Both the position numbers and the translations under genes were made by a program. The notes below the pieces were generated by a model, which did not search any database, had not been told where the DNA came from, and saw only the letters and a program-made list of their open reading frames with translations. From contig NC_057802.1 in NCBI RefSeq assembly GCF_018294505.1, positions 552,400,202 to 552,464,201 on the forward strand: a DNA stretch of 64,000 bases, given 5' to 3'. Positions 21,405 through 33,400 of this stretch are shown here, piece by piece. Position 1 is the stretch's first letter. Every line of letters starts with the position of its first letter. This stretch comes from Triticum aestivum (Eukaryota; Streptophyta; Magnoliopsida; Poales; Poaceae).

Positions 21405-21823
21405 GGTTGACTGATATATATGGGTTTGTTCTAATAATATACCCTATCAAGAAAAGGGAAGGAGAATTCTAAGTTGGGCCTAATCACTTGGCTCTATTGC
21501 CACCTATGGCAGTTGCATATTAGTTGTGCAAAAAAAATTAAGAGCGGGCAGTAATGAATAATATTTAATGGCATACCTTAAAAGGCTAATCTAGTATCTC
21601 CATTTAACAGTTTTCAACTAGAAAGTGCACAAAGTGCAACAAACAGATTATTTCAACCCCCCAAACAATAATGATAACATTCTTTTCCTGAACTATAAAT
21701 GACTCATGGTTTCGTCTGTCCACACATGAATTCAGCATATTTGTTTAATGCAGCAAGAATAAAGGGGCAGTTGATCCTACTTAATTAAGTACTAAGATAC
21801 CCCGGCCCATGCATTAGTCGCAA

Positions 21824-21915
21824 GTACCCCATATGTCCTATTTTTAGCAAAGTCATGCTAAAATTCACAGAAAATTTCAGCATGACCTTTGCTAAAAATA
21901 GGACATATGGAGTAC
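21824..21915. repeat. Inverted repeat (hairpin) in CACTA upstream region
   Basis: GTACCCCATATGTCC...TAGCAAAG at 21824-21852 is mirrored by CTTTGCTAAAAATAGGAC...GAGTAC ending at 21915. The arms are roughly 40 bp with few mismatches and almost no loop. The right arm, but not the left, has a counterpart upstream of the transposase cassette near 40985, so the left arm looks like an inverted duplication. Confidence 0.75.
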
Positions 21916-21920
21916 CCGAA

Positions 21921-21956
21921 TTTGCCGGAACGGAAGTTAATCGACATTCCGGCAAA
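21921..21956. promoter_or_regulatory. Short palindrome TTTGCCGGAA...TTCCGGCAAA in the CACTA upstream region
   Basis: A perfect 10-bp inverted repeat with a 16-base spacer. A degenerate version occurs near 41040-41076 (CTCGCCGAAACGG...CATTCTGGCAAA). Both copies lie a few hundred bases or less upstream of a CACTA gene cassette, so a shared protein-binding site is possible but not shown. Confidence 0.55.
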
Positions 21957-23013
21957 CTCAAGGGCCTCTCGGGGTACAGCAGCAGCATCACAAGTTGACA
22001 AAATTCCCAAGTAGTACAGCAGCAGCATCACAAGTAGTCCAGTGAACACAAGTTGACAAAATTCCCAAGTAGTACCAATGAACATATAGTCCAGCACATT
22101 CTGAATTTGTTTGTCAAAGTGTTAGTAAGCATCACCCCCACAATGTGCATCCCTTGATTCCCTTCTCACCAGCAAACCACACTAATGCTCTAACTAGTGT
22201 ACATAATTCATTCACCATGATCACGTTTTCTTTTCTTTATACAGAAGCCTTTCACTATAACTGTCTGATCCTAGCAAAGACATGCATGACACATAACCAC
22301 TCCCACCAAACTTGCAGAAGTGCAATAACTGAAAAAGCTGAAGTTCTCAGCATGAAGAATCACACAACACAGCACCTACATTATGATGATACATTTGGAT
22401 CTTCATAGGAGCATACAACAATGCAGGCAAAAAGAAGGAACTTAATTTCGATAGTTATTTGACCAAGTTGTGTTATAAAATGCGGACCGAGTATCACAGA
22501 GCAGACATGATACTACCACAAAACCTATAGTTCTTGCAAAGTGGAAGAAAAGTATGGGAGGCAAAGCAAGTCGATTGACCTATAGGTTCAGTGCTTTGGG
22601 CTTGGTTCATTCATGGTGATTAATGTGTTGGCTGTCCCTAGCTAACCACCAGCAAAAATACAACTTGAAGCATTGAGTACACTGTGTAATAAGCTGCTTA
22701 TGTTATCCCATGCATACATAGTTTTGAACCTCAAACATGATTGAAAGGGGAAAGATGAGTAGTTCGTCATATACTGAACAATGTGCCAGTGACATTTTAC
22801 TTGAGAACAAAGCCCTAAGCTGCTTGGTTTTAAAAACAAGAAGACCTATTCAGACCTCATGGCTCGAATCAGTCAACTAGTACTAGGTACTCTTCTTTTT
22901 ATTGCAATGGATCACAATATGATATATAAAATTATCAACTGCAGACCTGAATGCATGCAATTCGGCCTGTCCCAAGCAGTGATGGTAACTGAAAGTATAA
23001 CAACTAAAAACTC
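21957..23013. other. CACTA noncoding region, left of T1
   Basis: No gene is supported. At about 21973-22075 a segment containing CAGCAGCAGCATCACAAG and TTGACAAAATTCCCAAGTAGTAC is present twice. AACTC at 23009-23013 is the left target duplication of T1. The right half of the interrupted sequence resumes at 36025. Confidence 0.6.
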
Positions 23014-24148
23014 TGTCGGAGTAAATGGCCACGGGTAGCCTAACTGACTCCCCCTGGCTCTTTGAAAAATTATCAGGCCATTCGAGCCTTCAAGCATCCA
23101 GAGTATGGGGCCGCCTTCCTCCGGCCGGCTATCCCCAGGGCCGACTACCAGAAGGCGACCCGGCCTCAAAAGCTTCCCGAAGAAAGCTATGAGATGACCG
23201 ACTCCAGGAAGCCGGCCCCGAGAGGACCGACTCCCAGAAGCCGGCCAAGACTGCGTCCACATAACGGTGATAAGACGGGGCGTGGCCGCGGTACAGCCCA
23301 CTACCCCCGAATCCCGGAACAGGCATGGCCACAGGGCGCCGTACGAGTCGGCCATCCCCCGTTCGGCGCGGCACTGTAGCCATGCTGACCTCAACGTCAC
23401 CAACGACAGGCGCCAGTACGACCCGCAGGCGGCGGGCCCCTTTAGCCAGAGAGACGCTCGGAGGCGGCCTGGCCTCCCCTAGTCGGCATGGGGCGTAGCC
23501 AGCTCCCAATAGCCGGCTACCTCCCTTCCTCGAAACATGTGCATCATTAAGGAGACAAGACGAGGTGAGGCTACAGTGAGAGCCCGCAAGGCGGCGGCAC
23601 TGTAGCCACGCTTACCTCGACAAAGCCCTCGTCATCAGGGGCGAGGCAACAGTAACCAGCCGCCGACAAGGCCCCGAGCGGTGGGGCCGGCCTGTCGGCC
23701 AAGAGGCCGGCAGTCGGCGGGCCCCAATGGCCGGCGGAGAAGCCGGCGAGCACAGACACTGACGCCTGGGACCCGCGCCCAGCCGGGTTACCATTGTACC
23801 CCTGGGGGGTAGGCCTATATAAACCCCCCGGGACACCCATGCAAAGGGTTGATCTCATAGAGTTTCAGACACCACATAGAGAGAAAAGGAGAGCTAACCT
23901 TGCCCTTCTTCTTCCCCTAGCCAAACAGCTCAAGGAGCACTTGTAGCTACTTGTATTGATCTAGTGATCATGCGGAGACCCCACAGAGCAGGACTAGGGG
24001 TGTTATCTCCATGGAGAGCCCCGAACCTGGGTAAGATCCGCCGGCGTGCATGTCTTCGCCTTATCCCGTTTCCAGGCACCGGCGATGTCTTACTGGCTCC
24101 CACAATGATAAGCCACCCGTTGGCATATGTCGCACCTACCACCCGACA
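23014..24148 (+). repeat. T1 5' LTR
   Basis: 1135 bp from TGTCGGAGTAAATGG to CACCCGACA. Repeated CCGACT...AGCCGGC units in the first third; a CCTATATAAACC TATA-type box near 23813. The other LTR is 1143 bp and differs by several indels, including an extra roughly 50-bp AGCCGGCC unit near 35105 and the loss of about 30 bp near 35563. The indels suggest the insertion is not recent, but no divergence was computed. Confidence 0.9.
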
Positions 24149-24150
24149 TT

Positions 24151-24167
24151 TGGCGCCCACTGTGGGG
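24151..24167 (+). promoter_or_regulatory. T1 primer-binding site
   Basis: TGGCGCCCACTGTGGGG begins 2 bases after the 5' LTR, the position where a tRNA 3' end anneals to prime minus-strand synthesis. The motif is the usual one for Tat-like grass elements; I do not assign the tRNA. Confidence 0.7.
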
Positions 24168-24249
24168 CCAGGTGCACCGTCGTCCGGAGACCTGTTCTGG
24201 ACGGGAACCCTTTTCCTCCCCCGCGAGCGTAGCCAGCCCGCCACGCCTG

Positions 24250-26230
24250 ATGGCGCTTGCCCTGACGCGCAGCAAGGCGTCGACGACGCCTACGCGGCGA
24301 GCTACCTCGCCGACCTTCTTGGCGGGACTCGCATCTCCGACGAGCCCGCGTCCGACGCGGGCACAGAATACCCCGAGAGCCGCCTCGTCAGCCTCCTCGA
24401 CCAGCTTCACATCTCTAGTGAGCTTGCTGTGGACTTGGAGTCGGTCAGCTCCACCGAGCCGATGCTTGTCGACTCTGACACGGCATCGCTTGATGCCTTC
24501 CCCACCGATGAGGTGATCTTCGACGACCCTCTCCCTCGAGCCGACAGTGGCAGCAACGCTGTCACTGAGGTGCCGGTCATCAGCCATGGAGCCGACTCGG
24601 GCGAGAACGCCCACGACGCCCTACAAGCGGCGCTGCATGACTTGTCCGTCCCCATCCCGGCCGACGCCGACGCCGAGACTCTGGAGGCACGCCGCCTCGC
24701 CCTCATCGCGGAGGGCCAGAAGATAGCCTCCATGAGACGCCTCACTGAGGCTCACCAGCGCGAAGTCGACCGCGCCGCCTTTGGTACGCCGCCTCATGGC
24801 AGGCTGAGCTGAGCCGGCCTCGTCAAGAAGCACGGCGCGGCCATCGCCAGCATGCTGGGGGCAGACCGCCCAGTCTACGCCACGCCGCTCGAGAACCTGC
24901 GAGCCGCTTAGGCGGCCGCAGAAGAGCTGAACGGGCTGGGGGCTGATGAGCTCCCCTACATGACAAGGCGCATCCAGCAGCTGATCGACGCGGCCGCAGA
25001 ACGGCACGAAGCCGGCGCCCGCGCTGAGAGTCCTCCCCCACGCCGAGAACACGCCGCGACATCCCAGTCGTCGACTGTGAGCGGCGCCCGCGCGAGGAAA
25101 GACAAGGAGCCGGCTGCTAGCCGCAGCCGGACTCGAATCACCATTGAGCGCGACACAGAAGGCCGCCCCCGAGCGATGGAACGCCAAGGCAATCCGCCTC
25201 CCCCCTCCCCCCCCACCTTGTGGGGAGAGATATCCCACCCCGCCGCCTGTCACGCATCCGACTCTCGGTTGCCGATTAGGCCACCGCGAAGGAGTCGGCG
25301 AGAATGATGCCCGCCACCTGATCGACCGCCCAGCGCGATCCTTGGCGTTAGAAGAAGATGATGATGTCGTCCCGCCTTGCTTTGGCCCCCGCATCCGCGA
25401 CGAGCCCTTCCCCAAAGGGTTCTCCCTCCCCAGAGACACGCCCAAGTACAACGGCTCCGTGAAGCCGGAAGATTGGCTGATCGACTACTCTACCGCGATC
25501 AGCATAGCAAACGGCAACAGACACGTTACCGTGAAGTACGTCCCTCTCATGCTTCAAGGCACGGCGCGCACCTGGCTGAACAGCCTCAAGCCCTACAGCA
25601 TCAACGGCTGGCTAGACTTCACGGAAGTCTTCGTCCGCAACTCACCAGCACATACAAGCGGCCTCCCAAGCCCCGCCAGCTCTCCTTATGAGTCCAAGGA
25701 CCCAGTGAATCGACTCGCGACTACCTCACGCGGTGGGCCGAGCTCCGCAACTCCTGCGAGGGGGTGCACGAGGTTCAAGCCATAGAATACTTCACCGCCG
25801 GGTGCCGAGAGGGCACCCTCCTCAAGCACCGACTACTCTGTGACGAGCCGACTACCCTCGACGAGCTGCTGGTCATCGCAGACAAGTACGCCATGGCCGA
25901 CTCCTCGATGAAGACCGAGCTCCGAGTGGACGCCTCTGGAAAGGTGCTCGCTCCGGCTCCCAAGACGCCGGCTGGCGACCCCAACCGACGCCCCTACCAG
26001 AACGACCACAAGCGCAAGGCCCCTATGCCGCCTTCCACCAGCCGGCAGGTGGCCACCGTCGAAGACGAGCAGCCCGAAGAGCGGCCCGCTCCCAAGAAGA
26101 AGGGCGGCAGGCCGGCTTGGCAGCCGGCCTTATCCTATGAACAAACTCTCGATGCCCCCTGCAAATTCCATAGCGGCGCGAAGCCGTCCAATCACACGAC
26201 CCGGAAGTGCCATTGGCTCACGCGGATCTC
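24250..26230 (+). pseudogene. T1 gag
   Basis: A likely start ATG is at 24250 (MALALTRSK), but the protein-like reading soon lies in another frame (YLADLLGGTRISDEP to about 24812), with a stop at 24812 and a further frame change near 25763. The capsid-like segment reads PKYNGSVKPEDWLIDY, then VPLMLQGTARTWLNSL. A Cys/His segment (CKFH...HTTRKC near 26158-26210) resembles the Tat gag zinc motif. At least two frame changes make it non-functional. Confidence 0.75.
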
Positions 26231-27152
26231 CAAGGGCGAGGGGCTGGTGCCGCCTCTGCCTCCAGCCCCTCAGCAGCCGGCTGCTCGACCAGCAGTCGGA
26301 GCCATTCAGGATGAGTTCCCAGATGAGCACGCCGCCTACGTCGTCTTCACGAGCCAGGTTGAAGACAAGCGCAGTCGGCGTCGACAGCACCAAGAGGTCA
26401 ACGCAGTCGCCTCCAGCAACCCCGAGTTCATGCATTGGTCTGAAAGGCCTATCAGCTGGAGCCAGCCCGATCACCCAGAGGTGATGCCGTCTCCCGGCTC
26501 CTACGCATTGGTGTTGGACGTCACCCTCGCGACGGAAAGGCGAGCTGCCCGTTTCTCCCGCGTGCTGATTGATGGCGGAAGTAGTATCAACATACTGTAC
26601 CGCGACACCATGGAGAAGTTGAACCTCAAGGCGAAGCAGCTCATTACAAGCCGGACTGTGTTCCATGGCATCGTACCCGGCCTGTCCTGTTCCCCAATCG
26701 GCAAGATCAAGATGGATGTTCTCTTCGAAGACAAGGATCACTTTCGCCGAGAAGCGATCTGGTTTGAAGTAGTGGATCTAGAGAGCCCTTACCACGCCTT
26801 GCTTGGCCGACCTGCCCTAGCCAAGTTCATGGCTGTGCCCCACTACGCCTACCTCAAGATGAAGATGCCGAGTTCAAAGGGGATCATCACTGTAGCCGGA
26901 GATTACAAGAAGTCCATCGAGTGCGCTGCAGCCAGCAGCCGACTGGCCGAGTCCCTCGTGGTTGCTGAAGAGAAGAAGATGCTGGAGCGAGTTGTGGCCA
27001 TGGCCGGCAAGCAGCCGGCCCTGTACCCCAACCTCAAGGAATATGATGCTCAGGGCTCCTTCCAGCCTGCCAAGGAGACAAAGAATATACCTCTGGACCC
27101 GGAGAACCCGGAGAGGTTTGCTGTCATTGGTGCAAACCTGGGCAGTAAATAG
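25764..27152 (+). CDS. T1 gag C-terminus and aspartic protease
   Basis: 462-residue frame, begun inside gag (HEVQAIEYFTAGCREGTL, then ADKYAMADSSMK). Residues about 130-155 contain the Cys/His segment; residues about 255-380 are protease, with FSRVLIDGGSSINILY (active site IDGGSS in place of DTGAS or DSGAS) and YHALLGRPALAKF. The frame ends at a TAG at 27150-27152. The RT frame continues in the same phase right after it, so this is a C-to-T nonsense change (CAG to TAG fits) and not a natural end. Confidence 0.8.
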   Translation: MHEVQAIEYFTAGCREGTLLKHRLLCDEPTTLDELLVIADKYAMADSSMKTELRVDASGKVLAPAPKTPAGDPNRRPYQNDHKRKAPMPPSTSRQVATVEDEQPEERPAPKKKGGRPAWQPALSYEQTLDAPCKFHSGAKPSNHTTRKCHWLTRISKGEGLVPPLPPAPQQPAARPAVGAIQDEFPDEHAAYVVFTSQVEDKRSRRRQHQEVNAVASSNPEFMHWSERPISWSQPDHPEVMPSPGSYALVLDVTLATERRAARFSRVLIDGGSSINILYRDTMEKLNLKAKQLITSRTVFHGIVPGLSCSPIGKIKMDVLFEDKDHFRREAIWFEVVDLESPYHALLGRPALAKFMAVPHYAYLKMKMPSSKGIITVAGDYKKSIECAAASSRLAESLVVAEEKKMLERVVAMAGKQPALYPNLKEYDAQGSFQPAKETKNIPLDPENPERFAVIGANLGSK

Positions 27153-28170
27153 GAAGGCGAGCTCGTCGACTTCCTCTGTGAGAATCAAGACATCTTTGCA
27201 TGGTCCCCAAAGGACATGCCGGGTGTTCCGAAGGATTTCGCCGAGCACAAGCTACACGTCCGAGCGGACGCGAAACCAGTCAAGCAGCCTCTTCGCCGAC
27301 TGTCGGAGGAGAAGAGAAGAATCGTAGGGGAAGAGATAGCCCGGCTCCTGGCCGCCGGCTTCATTATGGAAGTGTTTTTCCCAGAGTGGCTTGCCAACCC
27401 GGTCTTGGTGTTGAAGATGAACAACAAATGGCGTATGTGTATAGATTACACTAGCCTCAACAAAGCCTGCCCAAAAGATCCGTTTGCCCTACCACGGATG
27501 GATCAAGTGATAGACTCCACAGCCGGACGCGAGCTGTTGAGTTTCTTGGATGCCTACTCAGGATACCACCAGATCAAGTTGGACCCAGCTGACCGCCTGA
27601 AGACCGCCTTCATCACACCATTCGGAGCTTTCTGCTACCTGACTATGACATTCGGCTTGAGAAATGCCGGTGCCACTTTTCAGCGTTGCATGCAGAAATG
27701 CCTCCTCAAGCAACTCAGCATAAATGCCCACGTCTACGTAGACGATATTGTGGTGAAGACGGAGAAGTGCGGCACCCTGCTGGAAGACCTCAAAGAAACA
27801 TTTGCCAACTTGCGCCGATTCCAGATCAAGCTCAACCCCGAGAAATGCGTGTTCGGAGTACCAGTTGGCCAGCTTCTAGGCTTTTTGGTCTCTGAACGCG
27901 GGATTGAGTGCAACCCTGTGAAGATCAAGGCCATTGAGAGAATGGAGATTCCCACCAAGTTGCGAGACGTTCAGAAGTTTACCGGGTGCCTGGCCTCCCT
28001 AAACCGCTTTATCAGCCGGCTAGGAGAGAAGGCTCTCCCCCTATACCGACTCATGAAGAAATCCACCCACTTCGAGTGGAACGACCAAGCAGACCAAGCC
28101 TTCCACGAGTTGAAGAAGATGCTGACCACTCCACCTGTCCTGGCAGCGCGACTCAGAAGGAGCCCATGCT
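27153..28170 (+). pseudogene. T1 reverse transcriptase
   Basis: Contiguous with the protease frame after the TAG. It reads FCLENQ-like linker, then VKQPLRRLSEEKRR, WRMCIDYTSLNKACPKD, LDAYSGYHQI, and the catalytic box YVDD at 27735-27746, then LNPEKCVFG and the connection region (FTGCLASLNRFISRLGEKALPLY). A frameshift near 28140-28160 separates it from RNase H. Except for the stop at 27150 and this shift the RT is intact. Confidence 0.87.
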
Positions 28171-29052
28171 CCTCTACATTGCTGCGACTAGCCGAGTGGT
28201 CAGTACAGTCATCGTGGTCCAGTGCCCAGAAGAAGGCCGAGCTCAGTTGGTTCAGAGGCCGGTATATTATTTAAGCGAAGTACTGTCCACCTCGAAGCAA
28301 AACTACCCGCATTACCAGAAGATGTGCTATGGAGTGTACTTCGCCGCCAAGAAGCTGAAGCCCTACTTTCAAGAGCATCCCATCACGGTCGTATGCACTG
28401 CCCCGCTTACCGAGATCATAGGCAGCCGGGACGCATCCGGTCGGGTGGCTAAGTGGGCCATTGCGCTGGCTCCTTACACAATCTTCTACCAGCCCCGCAC
28501 CGCCATCAAGTCCCAAGCATTGGCCGACTTCCTTGTCGACTGGGCCGAGACCCAGTACATGCCGCCGGCTCCCGACTCCACTCATTGGCGGATGCACTTC
28601 GACGGGTCCAAGATGCGCACCGGCTTGGGAGCCGGCATCGTCCTCATCTCTCCCAAAGGCAACAAGCTCAGATACACATTGCAAATCCATTTTGCCGCCT
28701 CCAACAATGTGGCTGAGTACGAGGCGCTCATACATGGGCTCCGGCTAGCCAAAGAGCTCGGTATACGCCGGATCCTGTGTTATGGCGACTCGGACTTGGT
28801 GGTCCAGCAGTCATCTGGCGACTGGGACGCCAAGGACGCAAACATGGCGAGCTATCGATTCCTCATCCAGCAGATCAGTGGATACTTTGAAGGGTGCGAG
28901 TTCCTCCACGTGCCACGGGCCGACAACGACCAAGCAGATGCCCTGGCACGGATCGGCTCCACCCGACAAGCTATACCAACCGGTGTCTCTCTCCAGCGCC
29001 TCCTCAAACCGTCGATCAAGCCGTCTCCAGAATCCGACAAGCTATACCAACT
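28155..29052 (+). pseudogene. T1 RNase H and second (archaeal-type) RNase H
   Basis: The first RNase H region reads LLYIAATSRVVSTVIV, RPVYYLSEVL and YGVYFAAKKLKPYF (the usual DASD-type Asp is not present). A second RNase H domain follows: WRMHFDGSKMRTGLGAGIV, NNVAEYEALIHGLRLA and CYGDSDLVVQQ, with the expected Asp, Glu and Asp. Two RNase H domains in tandem are a Tat-lineage signature. The reading leaves the family pattern after about 29037, at an 18-bp repeat (see findings); integrase is missing. Confidence 0.87.
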
Positions 29053-30462
29053 GGCATTCCGTCGAGCACCTGCCGTGCGTGCTCTGGGCGCGCCCAGAGC
29101 GCACGTTTTGCATGCGCGCGCACTGAGTCGCCGCGCCGCTCTGCCACCCTCGACGCGTCCCATCTCTGGCCCCTGCTCGCCTGCCGCACCACGCCATGCA
29201 CTCGCCCTCTCACCAGTACACTCGAAGCTCTCCCTGGCGTCCTACAGCGCCGCCGCCAGAGCCCCCTTGGCAGCACGCCGGCGTCGGCAGCGGTTTCTGC
29301 CGCGGATGGCGCCGCCCAAGCCACCCGCGCGCGCCAGCTGCCCTGGGGAACAGCCTGTGCTCATCCACTTGCTCGTCGGCACGCTTTCGTCGCCGCCACG
29401 ATGCCCTGCAACTACAGAAAAGTGGTCGCCGGCGATCTTATCCTCGACCACCGCGGGAGCCGGCCTCGAGCGCCTATATAAAGGGACCCCGTGCTCCACC
29501 AAACACTCAAGCAACCCCAGGCCACCCCCATAGCCCTGCCGCAGCCAGCAATCGACGGGAAGGAGCTTTCTTCCCCGCCTCCGGCAAGTTCGGTCGCCGC
29601 CGCAATCCAGTGCATTACATCGCAGCTAGGCCCACTCCCGTCCATCCAGCATCACCAGACGCCTCCCCATGGTCTTGCAGAGCTGCCCAGCACCTCAGGC
29701 TCGACCAAGGACCACCGGAACCCAAATATCACTTCACCACCGTAGCCCCCTCCGCCGCGGAGCTCGCCGCCGGTGACCTCCTCCGTCCCCACCTGCCTAA
29801 TGCCCACCGGGAGGACCGCCTCGGTCATGCGGATCCATCCCCGCCCTCGGGACCCCGTGGGGAGCCGCCGTTCGCCGCCGGCGATCGCCGGAGCCCCGCC
29901 ACCGTTCGGGCACAGAGAAAGGGGGGAGGGGGAGACCAGTCAAACCTGACCAGTGGGCCCTCTGGACCCACTGTCAGTGACTCGTGCGGTCGCTCTCTCT
30001 GGTTAAGTGGTAGCGCAAAGACCGGAGTACGTCACCTCTGCTTTGAAAACGTATTCTCCCCCGCAGCGTTTTCCTTTTTCTGATTTTTATTAAAACAGAA
30101 CTTTGACTGATGTTTGACTGGCTATAACTTTTAAAATAAAACTCCAAATGAGTTGATTCTTTTTCCTAACTCTCTCAAATTTCATCTAGTTTATTTTAAG
30201 ATTTATTTCAAAAATATTTGAGACAACTTTTTGTACTGTTTTTGAAATGTGTGCTATTTGAATATTTCTCAAAATAGGATTTTTGGAGAAAAGGAAACCT
30301 TCAAAAGTGCACCCCACATGCATACACTCGAAGGCAAGCATTTCTGAACTCTGGCATAATATTTTGTGTGGTGTTTTGATATAGTTACAGCACCTTTTGA
30401 CTGTGCAAACTTAACAAAACACTGTTCCAAGAGTAATAAAACAGGAAAGTAGAGGCAGCAGA
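29053..30462 (+). other. Unrelated insert in T1 replacing integrase
   Basis: GC-rich for the first 900 bases, with a TATATAAAGG box at 29475 followed by a region that looks like a 5' leader (CACCAAACACTCAAGC), then an AT-rich part (30060-30460) with TTTGACTGATGTTTGACTGGC. No long reading frame has domain similarity that I recognise; the two long frames there are GC-rich and low in complexity. It could be a captured promoter and leader of a host gene, or another transposon's end. No target duplication was found at its borders. Confidence 0.5.
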
Positions 30463-33400
30463 TTAGACTAAGGGCGCAGCAGGGGAGCCGGGCCGGTCGG
30501 TGGAGACGGCAGCGCCGGCTGGAGGAGTGGCCGGCTGGCGAGTCTCGGCTTGATCATCGCCGGCTGCAGGCGGTGCGCTCGCACGCGCTTTGTTGCTGGA
30601 GGCACGGTCAAGCTGAGGCTGACCGGCTGCTCCACCATCTGGCGCGGCGCCTTCACCCTCCTCCTCCTCCTCCTCCTCGCCCTCGTTGCTGGAGTCGATC
30701 TCCTCCGCCGAGTCCTCGCCATCTGCCGGGTTCAGCCCGAACCACTCCTCCGGCTGGGCAACGCCGTTGTCATCCACCTCAGGAGCAAAGGCGCTGGTGT
30801 CGGTGTAGTCGGCGATCGCCGAGGCTCGCTGGATGATAGCCGGCCGCACCGGCTCCAGCTCCGTGTCGACCTCCTGCCGCCAGGTGGCCAGCTGGTCCAA
30901 GCTCAGCTCAGGATACCAGGCCTTGACGAACTCCAGCGCCCGCCTGGCGCCTGACCGAGCCGCAGAAGCCTTCCAGGCCTCGAAGCGGCCGGCCGCCACC
31001 TCCAGCCAGTCGGCAGTCTGACTGGGGGTGCGGGGAATCACCTCGCCGGGCCAGAGAGCGGCCAGCACCTACGCCCCAACACGCTGAAGCCGGCGGAGCA
31101 TGCGGTGAGCCGGCTGGAGGCGGGCTTGAATCGCCAGGAGCTGTTCCTCAAGCGACCGGCGAGCGTTCGGCGCGATCTTGGCGCCAGCCTGTCTTTGCGC
31201 CTCGCGGTGGGCCTCGACGACCTGGTTGGCGGCAGTAGAGTAGTCAGGGAAGTACTCTGCACAAGAAAGAAAGAGAAAGAAGAGAAAAATACCAAGTCAG
31301 AAAGTGAACCAAACGGCAAGCGGCAAGCAAGGGACGAAGAAGAGGGCGGCCTACCGTCAACCAAGTCTTCGATTTGGCCGTAGCCGTTGATCAATGACTG
31401 CCTCGCCTCGGCCCAGCTCGCCGCCTCTGTCTCATATTCGGCTTGGAGGGCGGCCTCGCTATCCTACACCGCCATCAGGGCTGCCTTGTGGCTCTCCTCC
31501 TGGTCGGCTAGCTTCTTGACCAGGCGGTCGCGCTCCTGGGCCAAGGCGTCAAACTCGGCTTCCTTAGCGCCAAGGGTGGCCTGAGTCCCACCCAGCTGCT
31601 CCCTCAGTTTGGCGTTGGCCGCTGCAGACATGGCAGAGAAGAAAAAAGCAATAAGAAAAGAAGTCATCAAGAAAGATCCGACCCAACTGCTCAGCAGTCG
31701 GCCCCAATCTCGGGGACTGCACCCAGTGGGTGCGCTGACGCACCCCCACGTGAGATAAAAGATGAAGCACTTACCCCGGCTCTCAGATAGATCAGCATTC
31801 TTCTGGGTCAGCTCCCGAGCCTGGGAGTTGAAGGCAGCCGCACGAAGGTTGTGGTAGTCCTGCAAGTCAGGCAGAGAAGCGAATGAGAACAAGATAGCAA
31901 ACAAAGCCCACTAAGAAGTTCCAAGCCGCCTGCTCAACAGCCGACTCGGAACTCGGAGACTACACCCAGTGGGTGTGCAGACGCGCCCCCACGGAAGAAA
32001 CCATGATCAAGAAGAAAAACGGGAAGACTTACCCCGAATGGCCGCCCGCGTCGCGAGGAACTCGTCATTATATTGCCTCAACGCTGCGGCCTGGGACTAA
32101 AGCCGGTTCCGGACTTCTTGCGCCGCCACATTCACCACGGCCGTCCCTCCACCCGGCGTCCACCCCGAGCTGGCGCTGGCCGCCTCCACGTCCTGGGCCG
32201 ACGAGCTGGAGCCCGCGGCCTTCTCGGGTCCGGAGCCGAAGTGGCCTTCCCCGTGCGCTGGCGCGATGGCGACTGGACCACCAGGTCCGTCCTCGCAGCC
32301 GGCTCGCCCCCAGCCAATTGCGCAGTTGGCACGTTAGGCCGGCTGCCTTGGGCCGCCCCAGTCGGCGAAGACGGTGCCGCCTCCCTCTCCGGGACGACGA
32401 CGTCGTCCTCCCTCTCCAACCCCGGCAGGTCGCCGCCGGCTCCCTCCGGGGGGCTCCGGGATCTCGGGCGCCGCGACACGAAGGGGGTGACGAGCAAGGC
32501 CCCCTCCGCTGTCGTCGCGGCTGCAGCCTCCGCCTGGGCCTTGGCCGCCGCGTCGGCACGCGCCTTCGCCGACTCCTCCTCCTCCTGTGCCGCCTTGGCG
32601 GCAGCCGCCCTCAGCTCCTCTGCCTCCCGCTCCTCCCGCGCCTCCCGTGCATTTCGCTCCGTCACCGCTTGAAGCACGGCGTGGGGGTCCACACGGCGGG
32701 TGCTCCCGGATCCTCCCGGCGATCCAACCACGGAGGCGGCAGCAACCCGCTCAAGAGAAAGCGGAGCCCTGATTTTTGAGAAAAGACAAAGACTCAGAAA
32801 TTGACAAGAAGAGAAGAAAGAGTATGCAAAAGAATATACACTTACGCCGACACCATCTGCGGCTGCTTCACCACCTTGCGGAAGCGGGTCGCCTTCGCGG
32901 CCGCCTCATCCCACCTGGTCGCCGCCGCCCCGCCCATGGGCTTCTTCGGCCGACTGCCGAACAAGCCCGACGCGGCCCGGCGCTTCTGCCCGCCGCCCCG
33001 AGCAGGCGGCGCGGCGGAGGAACCCGCGCCATGGCTGGACACCGGCTGGCGGCGTGGGACGATTTCCGCCTCGTCGTCATCCGGCCAGTCGTCGAAGCTG
33101 GCTCCAAGCCCGGAGCCGCCTACTTCGCCGCCTCCTGCCTCGCTGTTGTCGTCCATGGCGGCCGCCCCCAAGTCGTGGTCCTCCAAGTCATGCTCCGCCC
33201 GGTCGGGGAGAAATCAGCGATCCGGCCCCGACCCGGCCGCAGGTCGAAGGAGAGGGCTCTGCCAAGACATGCCGACTGGTCAGAGTCGGCCAAGAAAAAC
33301 TCGGCGACAAGACTAAGAGAAGAAAGGATAAAGAGAGCATACCGTAGGCAGGGGTGAGCACGGGAGTATGGCTCCTTGCCAAACCGCCACTCTGCGGAGA

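Noticed and set aside
27150..27152. Programmed read-through stop between protease and RT in T1
   Set aside because: CAG to TAG fits ordinary decay and other breaks are present in the same element; relatives would need to share the TAG to revive the idea.
28894..30083. Several overlapping GC-rich frames in the T1 insert
   Set aside because: All are low in complexity, overlap on both strands, and show no known domain; recorded as an unassigned insert instead.
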